Below, one piece after another: positions 12,645 through 25,042 of a stretch of DNA of 64,000 bases. The position numbers were made by a program, and so were the translations under genes. Where the stretch lies: positions 4,541,799 through 4,605,798 of the forward strand of contig JAVDOI010000008.1 of the NCBI GenBank assembly GCA_032191485.1, given 5' to 3'. Every line of letters starts with the position of its first letter. Positions within the stretch are counted from its first letter, which is position 1. Source of the DNA: Leptoclinus maculatus. Taxonomy: Eukaryota; Chordata; Actinopteri; Perciformes; Stichaeidae. The notes beneath the pieces are model-generated. The model was not told where the DNA came from and made no database searches. It was given only the letters and a program-made list of their open reading frames with translations.

Positions 12645-15600
12645 ACCTCTGGTTGGACCTGCAGAATAAGATAAAAGGAAAGAAGAAGTGCAAGTGATTG
12701 TGCCACATCTGCAAGGTCCTCCAACAATAGTAGAGCAGTTGTCATGATTCTGTTCTCGTTATTAAAGAGAGAAATATGATCGATGATTCAGCAGACTTTA
12801 CAAAGTGCTTCACAAAAGAGCATAGACACAGAGAAACACAATTGGATGTGGTCCTTTTCTCTCATGTAAACGTTTCTCTTTATCGTTCCCTTTCCCCTCC
12901 ATCTTCACACTCCTCCCCCTCCTCTCCTGCAATTCCTCTCCATCCTGGCGCTTGGTGAGCAGTAACATTTAATTAGCATCAAAAGGCAGAGGCCCATGCA
13001 ATATCTATGAGCTGTGACATTTGTGGCAGGATAGAGATCCCTCAGATGACCCCGGGGCCTCGCACATCGAGGGGTCTGGGGGAATATCAAGACACCATTA
13101 CTCACCATCTTTTAAGAATGTTCAGCCCAGCGTCTTCAGCCCAAAGATATCCCTGTTCCTGTGATAGGTCAAAACTCCCAAGCACCGCTCTTACGGAGAA
13201 GAGTGTCAGAATGATTCATGTTTGTTTACGTTGTTGGTCATGCCTGTAGCTGTCTCTTTTTTTTCAGCCGGTGCAGTGCAATTGTTTTTTCCCCCTAGTT
13301 AGTGGTCTGACTGCATTTCTCTTGATTTGTCCAAAAATTCGAATTCCAATGCAACACGAGCTACGTTTGTGCAAAAATCAAACAACACCCCGAGGAACAA
13401 ACCTTGACCGAACGTTATTGGCTTGTTCCCGGGAGAAATGGCGAAGGACCAGTGACCACAGGTATTACAGGTGCTAATCTCAGGTGGAAAAGCTACAAGC
13501 CAGATGCCCTCAAGCATGGTCTCTGCTCTGGCATTGCCTCAGTGGGCACACAGTCAGTACCGCACCATTGTTACCAGGGCTGTCCAGGTCACCGCTGCTA
13601 TTTTCTGATATCGCCAAACTTGGAATTGTTCAGGCACTACATGTCCAAACTTTCCAATTTTGTGTGTAGAAATGTGCAGCAGTAGTTTGATTATGAAATA
13701 TAAGACAGTTTAACATTTTTCTCATATGAGTGACCTGTTTTCTCTTTGGGCTTAGAATAGCTCCACGGTATTTATTTGTCACTCGCGGTGCCTGAATCCT
13801 GCACCTGGGTCTTTTGGCAGGAGTGAAGCAAAATCTGTTCAGCTTTCCTAACATTATTTTGCCTTCAAATTGATGAAGCATGTCCAACCCCAAAACAGCA
13901 ATCCCCCTTTACTGTCGAGCAGTGTTTCTGAACTCGAGTCGAGGAATTGTGTTGATGGTCTGCCAGTGCGGAGACAAGAGGAGTGGCAGCAGGATGGATG
14001 CCACCCCCCGGTGCGAAAATGAGTGGAACCGCAGCGTTTTTTTGCACCGCGCTTGACACCCAAGACAGATGGAGCTAGCGAAAAAACTGCAGCGCAGCTC
14101 CAGCCAAAACCATGGCAACAGCATGTACGCGGCAACAGGAAGCCTGCCAGGCCAATCGGAGAGGAGAACGCATTGCCATCTAAGTAGGTCCCCGAGGTAG
14201 ACTCAGAGAGGATGATAGCCTAACCGATGGAGGCTGGTGCTGAAAGAATCAAGAGGATACATCATAACGCTGGTGGAGGATCGAGAGGAATATCATGCCG
14301 TATGCCTCCGTATCCTACGGGTATGATTTTGATATCGGCTGCAACGAGCATTTTAGATCACTGGCAAAATGGCATGTCATCACTAATGCCTGTTGTGTAG
14401 CGCTGTTAAGCAGAAGCCGACAAAAGCTTGAAGGCATGTCTATGGTCGATGTGTTTTTATAGAGAGTTTACGTACACAGTGCTTTGTGTTTCTGTACTGT
14501 AGCCGGCAGGGATTCGTCATGTTGCTCCTCAGAGCAGAAGATCAGCAACCGAACAGCTGAAAGAGATTCATCGTCTCACTCAAGGACACTCGAGTACGTT
14601 TCGACCTCGGGCCTTGTAGCAGAATGACAGTCTTGAGTTCCCTGCACTCGGTAAACCGCCTTGTTGACCAAGCGGCTTGTTGTCAAAAATGTGATTTTTA
14701 CAATAATTCATATGTCTGAATTCAGCAGGCTTGTAGTAGGTGGACACAATTTCCTCTGCTGTGGTGAAAAGCTCTCACAGCGTTATCACACCATCAGATG
14801 TGAAAGCACGTGGTGTAATGTGGGAGGCCAAGGTCAATGTCATGAAACATGTTCTCATTGCACAGGGTAGGGGTAATAGAAAACAAGGTTGCAAAGATTA
14901 AACATCAAAACTGCTCTTTCATTAATGGTTTGTGTTTTTGTATTAGTTTTAAGGTCAAATAGCCTGCGATTGAAGCTGAATGTGACCCCTACATGCCCCC
15001 CTTTCTCTATTCACAGTTCTCAGATCAGTCCTTGTCTACCACATTTTTCTGGCATTACTGCCGTGTGTCTGCAAGAGTGCAGGCAGAGCTTAATTTATGT
15101 GTGCTAAAAAAAAAAACCCGCCAGCAAACTACCGTCTCTGCATTTCCAGATGAGCTCTGCAGCACCGTGACACCTTTGTGACGACTCCCACTCTCGCGTG
15201 TGTGTGTGAGACGGATCAAACATGCAGTGACAAAAGTACAGTCCAATTGTGTATATTACCATCTCACATCTCTTTTTGACTGAGGTAATGCCTTTACCAT
15301 ATCCCCCTTTTTAATTGAGAAGAATCCAGTTTTACACGTCTATCATTTTAACAAGTGAGCTGCTGCCTTTTGCGCTCAACCCCTTTCGCAGAACTTATGA
15401 AATTGAGTTTTTGGAGTGTCTTACTCATTTAAATTTTCTAGGAAAAGCAGTGAAATTTTGGTGGGGTCTGAATGGCGTGTTATCTACGCTTCGCAGACTG
15501 TGCACTGTGTTAAGCTGAATTGCCTTTTCGTCACAGACTCTATGGAGGCTTGATGATTATGTAGACTTTTTTTAAAGGAAGATAGATTACACAGAGTTTT

Positions 15601-16869
15601 TTGTCATTCATGGCAGCGACTTTACTCCAAAGACACAGTGGAGTTAAATGACAGCTTTCCTGACACATCTGACTGCACATCTGTAGCCTCCCGAGTGCTT
15701 CCACCGCTGTACCCAGAGACTATAAGACATGGACGTATGTCTCCGTGACGTCACAGAGGTTTCTGGGGAGCCGTTGTGAAGCTCAAAGTGGGGTGGCTCC
15801 AGCCATCGCCATCATGACAGTGACGACACAGCCTGACTTCCAGCTAATTCAAAAAAGGATGTGGGTTGTCAAGCCAGCCATGTTATGAAGCATAACTTGT
15901 AGGTTTATTTCTGCTGTAAAGTTAAAGAGAGGTCTGTTGGGATCGACTAGCTTTTTGGAGCCAGCCTCAAATGGCCCTTTTGAGAAAACTGCAGTTCTTG
16001 AAACTTCCTCGTTGGCTTCGTTTTTTTCAACACCGTTGGACGTCGCTTGGCTGTGCCTCTTCAGCACCCCTCCTCTTAGCCGCTGACAACACAAAAACCT
16101 CCCGCAGAAAGCCCCCCCGATGAAGGATTCGTGCCATAAACATAAGTCTCTGAAAGCTTGTTATATGGCGTCCTAATCTGCAGATGAAGAGGACACAAAC
16201 ACAAACATCTGTCTCTCTCGCTTCCGCACACTCGCAGTCGCTCCCCCACATGCATGGGCGTCACAGTGGCCATATCCTCCACTGAGTCGAGTCTTTGATG
16301 AAGCAGGCGATGCTTTGAAGCCCTGCTTTGCCATCGGGAGCTTTTAAAGAAGCCCCATTTATCTCTCTCTCTCTTTCACTCACACAAACAACTTGCTCGT
16401 ATCACCAACTGAACGGCAGATACATGCTCGGCCACACAGATAACCCAAATCTGATCTTCCCCATTTTTGCCTTGTCTCCTCTCATCCCAGTCAAAGATTT
16501 AGACATGAACCACCCGTCATTCTCTATCTCTCTCCTTCACTTTGTCTCTCCCACTGTGGCTGTGTGATGGCTTTATCTTCTGCACTTTATCCCCCCCCCC
16601 CCCCACCCCCCACCGCATTGTGTTCCTCCTATCTCATTACCACTCTCGTACAATCTGCTGGCTCTTTTCTTGCAGATCATGTTTATCTCTTTTGGATAAT
16701 GAACAACAGGTATTTGCAATTACGTTTGATGTCCAGCATTGGTGCGGACCTTTTTGTACGGATGAATTCAAAAGATTTTCTTTTCTGTACACTTGTTCGG
16801 CACCTTGGTAATTATTTGCGCTGAAGAATGGCAGTGCTTCTTTGTAATCGGCCTGTGAACGATTGTCTC

Positions 16870-17235
16870 GGGTGGTCCGTCTTTAGTCCAGAGCAACATC
16901 TTACATCTTAATAACCGTCTGTGGTCGGTCCACCACTTTGGTCCAGACTAAAATAACTCTCTAAATATTGTATAAATGCAAACCCTCCTGATTTTGGTGA
17001 TCGTCTGACTTTTTTTTCTAGCTCCACCAGTTCCAGTTTTTCACTCGTTCTGTAAAACATCTCAACATCTAGTTGATGGATTGGCACAAAACGTGCAGAC
17101 TGTCACTGTTCCCAGAGGATGAATTGTAAAAACTTTGGTCCCCTGACCATTCATGCAGTGAAATCATTCGGTGAAATATCAACTTGCCCAATACTTTGGT
17201 TCATGACCCGCAAGGCCCAGCCACTTTTACAAATG
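16870..17235 (+). repeat. Diverged teleost interspersed repeat (second-copy version)
   Basis: Counterpart of 8890-9262, with the same phrases including 'gatggattggcacaaaacgt'. In this contig the sequence runs on past the repeat. Confidence 0.55.
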
Positions 17236-20104
17236 TACCATAAAAAGTACAAACCTTTTTCCATCTCAGACATATCAATGAGCGTTCCTCTTCCTCAAAA
17301 TGCACAGAAGATATCTCAACCATCTGTGGATTTTCCATGGAATTTGTCATGTCCTCAAGCCGGTCAAACATTTAGAGGTTAGTGACCGCATTGGCCTGCG
17401 CTCTAGCACCTCCCTAAGGACAAACTTGTAATCCACTACTTCTTTGTGGACTTTTTGTGTTGAGGAGTATAATGAAGCATCTGGCCGGGCTTCAAAGTTT
17501 TAGGTTTTGTTTATGATTGCAAGTTGCTGGCAGGATATAAAAAAACAACAACTTAAATCCATCACCCACACTGTCTTGCAATGTCTCAGCCATTTGCATG
17601 TAACAGACAGTCTCAGACAGTTTTTCTCTCATACTTTAACAAGACCGCTCAGATTTCTCTGCGGCTTCTCTGGGAGTATTGTCTGCCGGTGCCCACAAAG
17701 GAAGGTACCTCTTAGTTCTTCTGTCTGGCTGAGTGGGCCGCCAGGTGCCTGTCGTCCGCCTACACCAGGCCTGGGAGACTCTGTCATGGTCCTAATGAGA
17801 ACCGGACCTGACATCCTCTCCAACCAGTGCTCCACTTCTTCCTGTTCTTCGTCCGCAGTAATGATGGCAGAGAGGTTATGGCAGCAGGCAAATCGTAAGT
17901 TGAATTATTAATGGGTCACTAGGTTCCGTCTGGTCTGTTGCTACGGAGATGGATGATCTTGTATGACATCCATCAATGCAAACAAGTATAAGAGTGTAGT
18001 TATGTGACAGGAAATCTCTTTTATTTTTCCTGTGTGGAGCGTTGAGTGTGTGGCTCAGGGGGTAGCTGATGAGGTCCAGTGTGCCAACGTTATTATCTCT
18101 CAAGTTGTGTAGAATGACAATGGCTCACCGTGATTTGCTGTGACAGACAGCTCAGAGATTGCTCCAGAAATGTAACACGATTTTATAATGGGGTGTCCCT
18201 GTATTTTTCTAAACAGTGGAACATGGGTCGGATTAACTCTTCCCTCTGGAGCCTCCCCCCCCCCCCCTCTCTCCTTCTTTCATGGTATTGCAATAAAATT
18301 GCACACAACAATCAGCTTTGGATGGAAAAACAGCATCTCCTGATTCCCCCCACGGGAAAAAAAAGAAATGAAGAAATGAAGCATACAGTGCCACTCGGTG
18401 GCTACCCTGTAATATGGAAATAAATAAATCGGAGTTGAAACATCCCAATAATGGCTATTTATGTTTACAACAACCAATCACCCGCATCTTCACAAGGATC
18501 CATAATCCTGTGCGGCAGGAAATCTTTTTTTACCCCGGCAATTACACACACACACACACACACAGGGCCGATATAATGGTGTGTTTTCATGCTCCGTAAT
18601 TAGGCTCTGGGTAAGATAGAGAGCTGAAGCACAAGGCAGAGACCATATATGCAATATAATTGCATCGTTAGATGGAAAGGAATAACAGCAACTATGTCTG
18701 CCGTATTAAACAGCAGCAGCAGTCGGCACACTGTGAAATGATTTGTTCAAGCCCAGTTTAGTGGGTCAAAGGGAGGGGTAGTAAGAAAGTGTGTGGTCAT
18801 GTGCTTGAGAGAAGAGAACGCTTAAGCTGATGAACATTGCTTAACAATATAGCTGTAATGTGGACTAATTTAGAGCTGGTCCTTTCCAGCGGGGGCTTGA
18901 TTGAGCAGCCGCCACTTGTTTGTTTTTCAATTTGGGCTTTTGGTGGGTGCTCCCAGTTTACTGCTGCGATTGTTTTTCCGAGAAGTCCTCATGTCTAATT
19001 TATTGGATCTGCTTTAGCACGTTCGCCTACTCGCTCTCAGCCGATGCTACGCTGCTTAAATTATGCAGAGTACTTTTCCGTCTCCGACGTCAGGCTGATG
19101 TGGGACCGCCTGCTGCAAGTTTGCAGACAGTGTTCAAGACGTCTATGTCACTCTGCCAGCTTTGCCGGTTGAGACTTTGAAACGTGTGTTGCAGGCACAA
19201 AATTACAGCTTAGTCGAATAAAATAGAATAGAATTCAGACCGACATGGATGGAATAAAAACAATTTAATTACCTGGCCTTATTTTTGGTTCTAGTAATTG
19301 TTCGAGGAGAACCTACTGTACAATAAAGAGTGACTTTGTTAACTTTTAATATTTAACATGAATTTTAAACACCACTGATGGCGCCTCAATACACCCGCCA
19401 TCTGTCGCTGAATATTCCGGATGCAGGATAAAGCTTGCTCAAAGGCAACAATGTTGTTCACAGACTTGTTGAACCGTAGTCGAGTGAAGGTGCTGCGACC
19501 TGTGGGACCTCTGCTTCACAGTCATCTCGCACCAGCAGCTTGTGAAATGAAGAACGAAATCAATGTGCAAGAAAAGGTCTCCTCCTGTCAAGTCTTGTCA
19601 GATCCGGCTGAAAGGGTAGAAATATTGAGGAGGATGATTGAAGCCGATACTTGTAGTATTCCTTCCAATCTGCGGTGACTACCTGAAGTGTATCTGTTTC
19701 TTTTTGAATATTCCCTTCGTTCCCCCGACAGGCCCATGAAGATACAGAGGCAAGTAAAGGATCCCAATAACGGTCAATGCCGCTGGGAGAGAAACTAAAC
19801 AATCCAGGTGCAGCTGCTGCTTATAAAGAATCGGCTTTTTGTTCCAGTTGTACTGAGAAAATGAGCATCTTATTATGACCTCAGCAGAACATCCCTCAAA
19901 GGAAGTCAGCTTTTAGCATGAACGTGTGTGTTCGTGGGTGTGTGGGCACAGTTTAAACTCCAACCATTAATATCATCTTTTTTCAGAAATAACAATGCAC
20001 CAAACATACACCCACAGAGTGCAGACATGCTCCCGCTGGTGGTTGAGAGTTTGCAAATGGCGCCTCTTTTAGTCTTGAGTTTGAGCACTGCATCTGCATC
20101 TCTT
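17236..20104. other. Non-coding sequence upstream of the visible man1c1 exons
   Basis: No exon is recognisable. I looked specifically for the missing GH47 exons, which would carry the motifs around 'DSLDTLY' and 'LFEVNIRYIGG', and did not find them. There is a short CA repeat at about 18545-18564 and a C run near 18256. The open frame at 17507-17911 has no domain that I recognise. This is probably a man1c1 intron, since the first visible exon starts with an acceptor site at 25562-25563. Confidence 0.45.
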
Positions 20105-20290
20105 ACTTAAAGGGACAGTTTGGTTGTTATGAAGTGGTGTTGCATGAGGTACTTATTCATAGTCGGTGTATTAACTGCAGTAAATGGTGGAGAGCATTTT
20201 GGATGCAAATCCAGACGGCTCATCTCACTACACAGCATGGAGACCCATATGCACCGTAGCCAGAGGTCTTTGCAGTGTTATATGAACATT
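20105..20290 (+). repeat. Teleost interspersed repeat fragment
   Basis: It begins 'aaagggacagtttgg', continues with 'tgaggtacttattcatagtc' and then 'gtgtattaactgcagtaaat'. From memory this matches a common short repeat of fish genomes. The class (possibly a non-autonomous DNA transposon) is not determined here. Confidence 0.5.
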
Positions 20291-20479
20291 CATAGGCCTA
20301 TATAATATAATATAATAATGTACGAAATATTAAATATAGATGTAATATAGTGTAATATTTTTCATGTAAAACGGATACGCTGAGCATTTACATCATACCC
20401 GGGGATGATGTCACTAAGGGGGGTGTAGGTCAAGCCCTACACATCCCCCGCCCCCCCCCCCCGACCACTTCGCTCTGCT

Positions 20480-20752
20480 GCCTCGGGGGCGACTGGTTGC
20501 CCCGTCGCTCAGCGGTCCCTGTGGCCGATCGACCCGGTCACAGCTGTTTTCTGTCCTGGTCCCACAGTGGTGGAATGAACTCCCCACTGACGTCAGGACG
20601 GCAGAGACGCCGCAGGCTGAAAACTCACCTCTTCAAGAAGTACTACCCTGAGCCTTCCACTCAGCACTTATTGTATTCATACTAGTTTGTTGCTGCACTG
20701 TACTGTGGCTCTGGTTTAAAAAAGGAGACTGTAATGTAATGTAATGTAAGTC
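20480..20752 (+). mobile_element. 5'-truncated, frameshifted LINE 3' end
   Basis: Two overlapping frames encode pieces of a typical LINE ORF2 C-terminus: 'WWNELPTDVRTAETPQ' in one frame and 'LKTHLFKKYYPEP' in the other. The reading frame is therefore broken by an indel. The 3' end carries 'tgtaatgtaatgtaatgtaa', a short tandem tail like those of L2/CR1-type LINEs. No reverse transcriptase active site is present. This is a dead fragment, preceded by a C-rich stretch at about 20444-20462. Confidence 0.7.
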
Positions 20753-21845
20753 AGTTTGTCTTATGTGAAAGTAAACTGAATATGTTTGGGATTGTTGGTT
20801 GGACAGCACAAGACATTTTAAGATGTCACCTTTAGGAAGTTGTCTTTAATATTTTGCCTCTCCCCACAGAGTGATGGCACAAATATCAACAACTTAAACA
20901 AAACCCCTGAGATAATCCATCTTTTCAGTCTTTTTCTGTGTCTCATCCACAGCTGGTCGCTGTCGTCACAAGCTTTCCTTGGGTCTATGAATGACACGAC
21001 AGTAGGGCACAAGTTTGTCTTCCTTTGTGGACTGAGCTGTCAGACTCGGCTGCCTTGTAGCTGCTTTATAGATTGATCAAGCTGTCCTGACGTTCAGGAC
21101 AAAGGGGGAAAAAGACGATGAGAAAATTGACTGTGGACTTGCATGTTGTTGTGAGACAGTGATGGCGGCAGAAGAGGCTAGTTCGCAAAGCTGCCAAATA
21201 GGAGTTATTTATCTGTGGTCTAAAGAAAAATGGCTATTTTCTAAGCCAGGCGACATCAGAGGATTCTCAAAATGTCACCCGCTGAGTTTTTAGATTTAGT
21301 CGTTATTTTTGGAGGACAGAAACCTGAAGTGACTTCAAATAAACTCTTTTCACAGAGGCCACTGGTTACTGCACCGGACTTGTAAAAAGACAGCATTATG
21401 CATGCCCTCTTCATGTGCTTTGGTCTCAGAAATAGAGGACTTAAATCAAGGAAACCACTAGCAGTCCTCAGAAGCTGAGATGGAACTTGTCTTCGAACTG
21501 GAGATACGTGTTCCGTGGCTCTGCTCCATTTCTCAGCTTCAGCAGATCAGGTTTTCAGCTTTCTTTGTCTCTTGCATACATTTGAGTAACGTGACTAAAG
21601 AGGAGGTGATGACGGGTGCAAAAGATAAGGCTTTGTTCTTGTATTTAAAGCCCACATTTGTACCTAGAATCAGTGACACCTGTGAATGACGGATTTGTGC
21701 AGCTGATGAAGCTTCTCCGCTGGCTGCTAAAAAAAAAACCAGCAGCAGCTAGTCACACGTGTTCGCAATTTTATTGCCACATTATATATTCTCAGTATCA
21801 GAATTAATTAAGTATTGCCTGTGCAGCCAAAGCCTAATATATCCT
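20753..21845. other. Non-coding sequence, nothing recognised
   Basis: Short open frames only, with no recognisable domain or conserved splice-bounded exon. Probably intronic to man1c1. Confidence 0.45.
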
Positions 21846-22262
21846 AATCTTATTCTGTGCCTGCATTGTTGTCCAACAACATATAAAAACCCATCCGTGA
21901 GCCACATCTTTGCACTGGTTGAGATTATTATGAACACAAGCTACTGCAGTATATTTTGTATATTTTGAAAAGTATACATTTTCAATAAATGTATTTATGT
22001 CTGTCTGAGGACTGTTGAGAGGTGTGTCTGTATGCTGATTTTAATACTTACGCTGAGACATCCTGGCGGTAACAACACCGCCGACATATTCTGTTCCCGC
22101 AATCAACTCTTAACAACCAGCCTGCTGGTGCTTTCAGTGTATTTATAATAATAATAACAATGTTTATACAGTTCACATGGTGTTTGATAAATCCAAGCCA
22201 AAGTGTGAAGTATTTGCAGAATAACGGTACTTTTACTCGGTACCTAGAGCTAGGTACCCCGA
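21846..22262 (+). repeat. Left arm of a long inverted repeat
   Basis: The reverse complement of this arm matches 23735-24160 with scattered differences over about 400 bp. Shared landmarks include 'gagccacatctttgcac', 'acaagctactgcag', 'atgtctgtctgagg', 'gcaatcaactcttaacaacc' and 'tgtgaagtatttgcagaa'. The arm ends in a near-palindrome, 'ggtacctagagctaggtacc' (about 22239-22258). The arrangement suggests two inverted insertions of one element or a transposon with long terminal inverted repeats. Confidence 0.8.
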
Positions 22263-22289
22263 ATAATAACAGTAAATTGAATCGCATCG

Positions 22290-22385
22290 TTGAGATCTGT
22301 GTGTCTGTATACTGGTTTTAATACTTACGACGAAGCATCCTGATGGTAACAACACCGCCGATACTTTCTGTTTCAACTCTTCTGT
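22290..22385 (+). repeat. Partial third copy of the inverted-repeat unit
   Basis: It repeats part of the left arm in direct orientation. 'tgtgtctgtatactggtttt' followed by 'aatacttacgacgaagcatc' and 'ctgatggtaacaacaccgcc' matches about 22024-22090. It lies in the spacer between the two inverted arms. Confidence 0.75.
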
Positions 22386-22690
22386 TACATATTCCTCAAA
22401 GTAAGGTGGTGTTAGTTTTAGATATTTGGGGGGGGAAAGTGCGTTGGTATCTTTTTTTTTGTGGCTATCTAGAGCCGCCTGTCAAAAAGGGTAGTGTGAT
22501 TCAAGCAGGGTGGCAGCACACAGTCACTCGTTAATTCTGCCAGAATAATACAGAGCCGCCTCAGCCTAATGTGTGTGTTTGTGTACACTCCCTCTCGAGT
22601 CCCCCTGGCTCTCTGTTTTATCAAAAAAAAAAGCAGCACTAATGACCCTCCGCCTGGTCCCATCTCTCCTCATCGGTCCTCTCTACCACC

Positions 22691-22722
22691 ACCGCCGCCG
22701 CCGCCGCCGCTGCTGCTGCTCG

Positions 22723-22760
<38 letters not shown>
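22691..22760. repeat. Compound microsatellite (CCG)n(CTG)n...(CA)n
   Basis: About six CCG units run into about four CTG units, followed by roughly 18 CA units at 22724-22760. The Pro, Arg and His-Thr runs it encodes are not a gene. Confidence 0.95.
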
Positions 22761-22762
<2 letters not shown>

Positions 22763-22876
22763 TTCAAAGCAGACACACTTTGTTCAAAACAAGCGCACAC
22801 ACACGGACTCGCTTTTACTTATGTGCTGGGTTTGCATCATTTCAAATTTCACTGTGTAATCGTGCACTTTTAAATG

Positions 22877-22878
<2 letters not shown>

Positions 22879-22914
<36 letters not shown>
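22879..22914. repeat. (CA)n microsatellite
   Basis: An uninterrupted run of about 18 AC units, 120 bp after the preceding CA tract. Confidence 0.95.
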
Positions 22915-22917
<3 letters not shown>

Positions 22918-23734
22918 TTCTCGTATACATAACACCCAGACACTCGCGTCAAGAAGCAGGGGCTGCAGATTATATTGCACTCATTTATTCTTGTTTGCCT
23001 GTTTATGAATTACTTGATTAATTATAGCAAAACCCCTTTGGCTGGCATCTGCTCTGTGATTTACTTTACGCAGCATACAAGCTAAATGAAGGGCCGTGTT
23101 CATAAATCTGTCTTCCCTGACACACTGCTGCTCCCTTGTGCCACACTGAGAGCCGCCTCCGACCCGTGAGCTTTATTATTGAAGTGCTTTTTGTAATTAC
23201 ACTTTGTGTGTTTGCGCCGCCTACCCATCCATCCAACAATACAAAGCTATCAAGAACATTCGAGTTTAGCTTTATATATATATATATATCTTTTCTTTGT
23301 TTTGTTTTGTTTTACTTTGCTGCCTCTGGCTGAATGGTGGAACTCAGCAAGAGAAAAACATTGATCCGATGTGACAGCCGACAGGTCGCTCTCTTCCCTT
23401 TCAGTTGGAATTCCCTGTTGGATGGGCGGAAAGGGAGGCTGGACACAAATGGTCTTTCCATCAGCTCTTAACCGCTGAAGACGCGCGTCGGGCATGCAGT
23501 CATCTCTCCCATGGCTAACATCGTCAGAGGCCAGTGGAGAAACACTCTGAGAAACATTTCTAGGTCTGCCACTTCTGTTTAAAAGTAAAACCTCTCAATC
23601 CTCGCCTCAGGGAACAAACAAACCTGAGAAAATGGCCCCTATGTGCTCTTCCATATGACGGGGGGGGGGGGAACAAATGTTTCTTTATTATTCGTGGTGA
23701 AAAAAAGCCGTGATTGACATGTCTGTGTCAGAAG

Positions 23735-24160
23735 AGGTGGGTACCCAAGTATAATGCTGTTGTTCTGCAAATACTTCACACCTTGGCTTGGATTGATCAA
23801 ACACCATGTGATATACAACGTGTTATTATGAATACACTCAAAGCACCAGCAGGCTGGTTGTTAAGAGTTGATTGCGGGAAACAAAGTATCGGCGGTGTTG
23901 TTACCATCAGGATGTCTCAAGTATTAAAATCAGCATACAGACGCACCCCTCAACGTTCCCCAGACAGACATAAATACTACATTTATTGAGAACTAGTGCT
24001 CTAGTGATTTATATACTGAAGCTGGAATGTGTATGTGGGGTCGACACAAAAATAAACTGCAGTAGCTTGTGTTGGTGATAATGAAGGAACATGTAACCCG
24101 GTGCAAAGATGTGGCTCACCGATGTGTTTTTATATGTTTTTAGGCAACGATGCAGGTCTT
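23735..24160 (-). repeat. Right arm of a long inverted repeat
   Basis: Reverse-complement partner of 21846-22262, with the same landmarks in reverse order: 'ttctgcaaatacttcaca', 'gcaccagcaggctggttgtt', 'aagagttgattgcggg', 'ggcggtgttgttacc', 'cagacagacataaatac', 'ctgcagtagcttgtgtt' and 'gtgcaaagatgtggctcac'. The two arms are separated by about 1.5 kb that contains microsatellites and a partial third copy. Confidence 0.8.
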
Positions 24161-24783
24161 ATTTAGTGAAGTATTTCCTGCTTTAAGGGAACAGTTTGAA
24201 CGTAATGGAAGATCTTGTTATTTGTCGGGTAAGCTTTCGGCCTGTGCAACAGAAAACATCTTCTGACAGCGTCTCTCAGAATATCTTATTCACCAGCCGG
24301 CATGAAGCCCTGGCCCTGTTTGAAAAAAAATGCAATTTGGAAATTCAACATCCAGTCTCGTTTGTTCATTCATTCAATCATCTGATTTATTTACTTTCCA
24401 ACTTATGTGATGCAGTGTTTTTGTAAAGCTGTACAAAAAATCCGACGGTGCTCACTCATTATCTCCAATAACATGCGTGAGAGTTTCCTGCAAAAAGGCT
24501 CATGGGTAGCGTTTAAAGAGCACGCTGCCGGCTACTGGCTGTGAAATATGCATGATAAGCACCAGCGTGTGATCCTTCCGAACAGTCTACGTACTGTCCA
24601 TGATGTTTGGAATCTAAACTAGATGTGTGTTAAGGTGTGAAATATGAGGATATTTGGAAATTATTTTCCCAAACTGCAGCAAAGGACACATCACTATAGA
24701 TGTACAGTAATACTTTGCTTTTGGAAAATAAAGTCATTCTTTTTCAGACCTACATGCACGATGATAAAAATCATAATAATAAT

Positions 24784-24850
24784 AATACATTTTATTTGTA
24801 TAGCGCTTCAAAGGGTAAATCAAAGGCACTTTACATGGCAAAAACCTGTA
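24784..24850 (-). repeat. LINE/SINE 3' tail fragment
   Basis: 'cattttatttgtatagcgct' followed by 'tcaaagg' and 'caaaggcactttacatgg' is the type of 3' tail found on many fish retroposons, reading on the - strand. It is only about 65 bp long and carries no coding part. Confidence 0.55.
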
Positions 24851-25011
24851 AAGTGCAACAGTGATTTCTACCCATCCGATTCCTATGTTTTCCTTCGTCT
24901 TCCTCTAGTTCTGCTGAGTCACTGCTGCCACGCTCACAAACTCTCTTTCTGGCTGCCCTTTGTCCTGACTCTGTTTTCCCTCCGTACAACACGTCTGTCT
25001 CTTCTCAATCA

Positions 25012-25042
<31 letters not shown>

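Larger units (their letters stand above)
9463..17235 (+). repeat. Second copy of the 7.8 kb direct duplication
   Basis: Collinear with 1432-9262 and beginning with the first base after the gap. It has many independent one-base indels relative to the first copy. Both copies carry the same internal landmarks in the same order: CA repeat, SINE, poly-C run and terminal interspersed repeat. The sequence continues past 17235 without a break. I see no recognisable exon in either copy, so the duplication does not duplicate any known coding sequence. Confidence 0.95.

Noticed and set aside
1432..17235. Recent biological tandem duplication
   Set aside because: The ends coincide exactly with a 200-N placeholder and differences are indel-dominated, so unmerged contig overlap is the simpler explanation. 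Not excluded without reads.
17507..17911. 134-codon frame upstream of man1c1
   Set aside because: No domain, no flanking splice signals that would link it to GH47 exons, and ordinary composition.
19421..19678. 85-codon frame with a charged, protein-like composition
   Set aside because: I cannot match it to any family and found no splice partner. Left as non-coding for lack of support.
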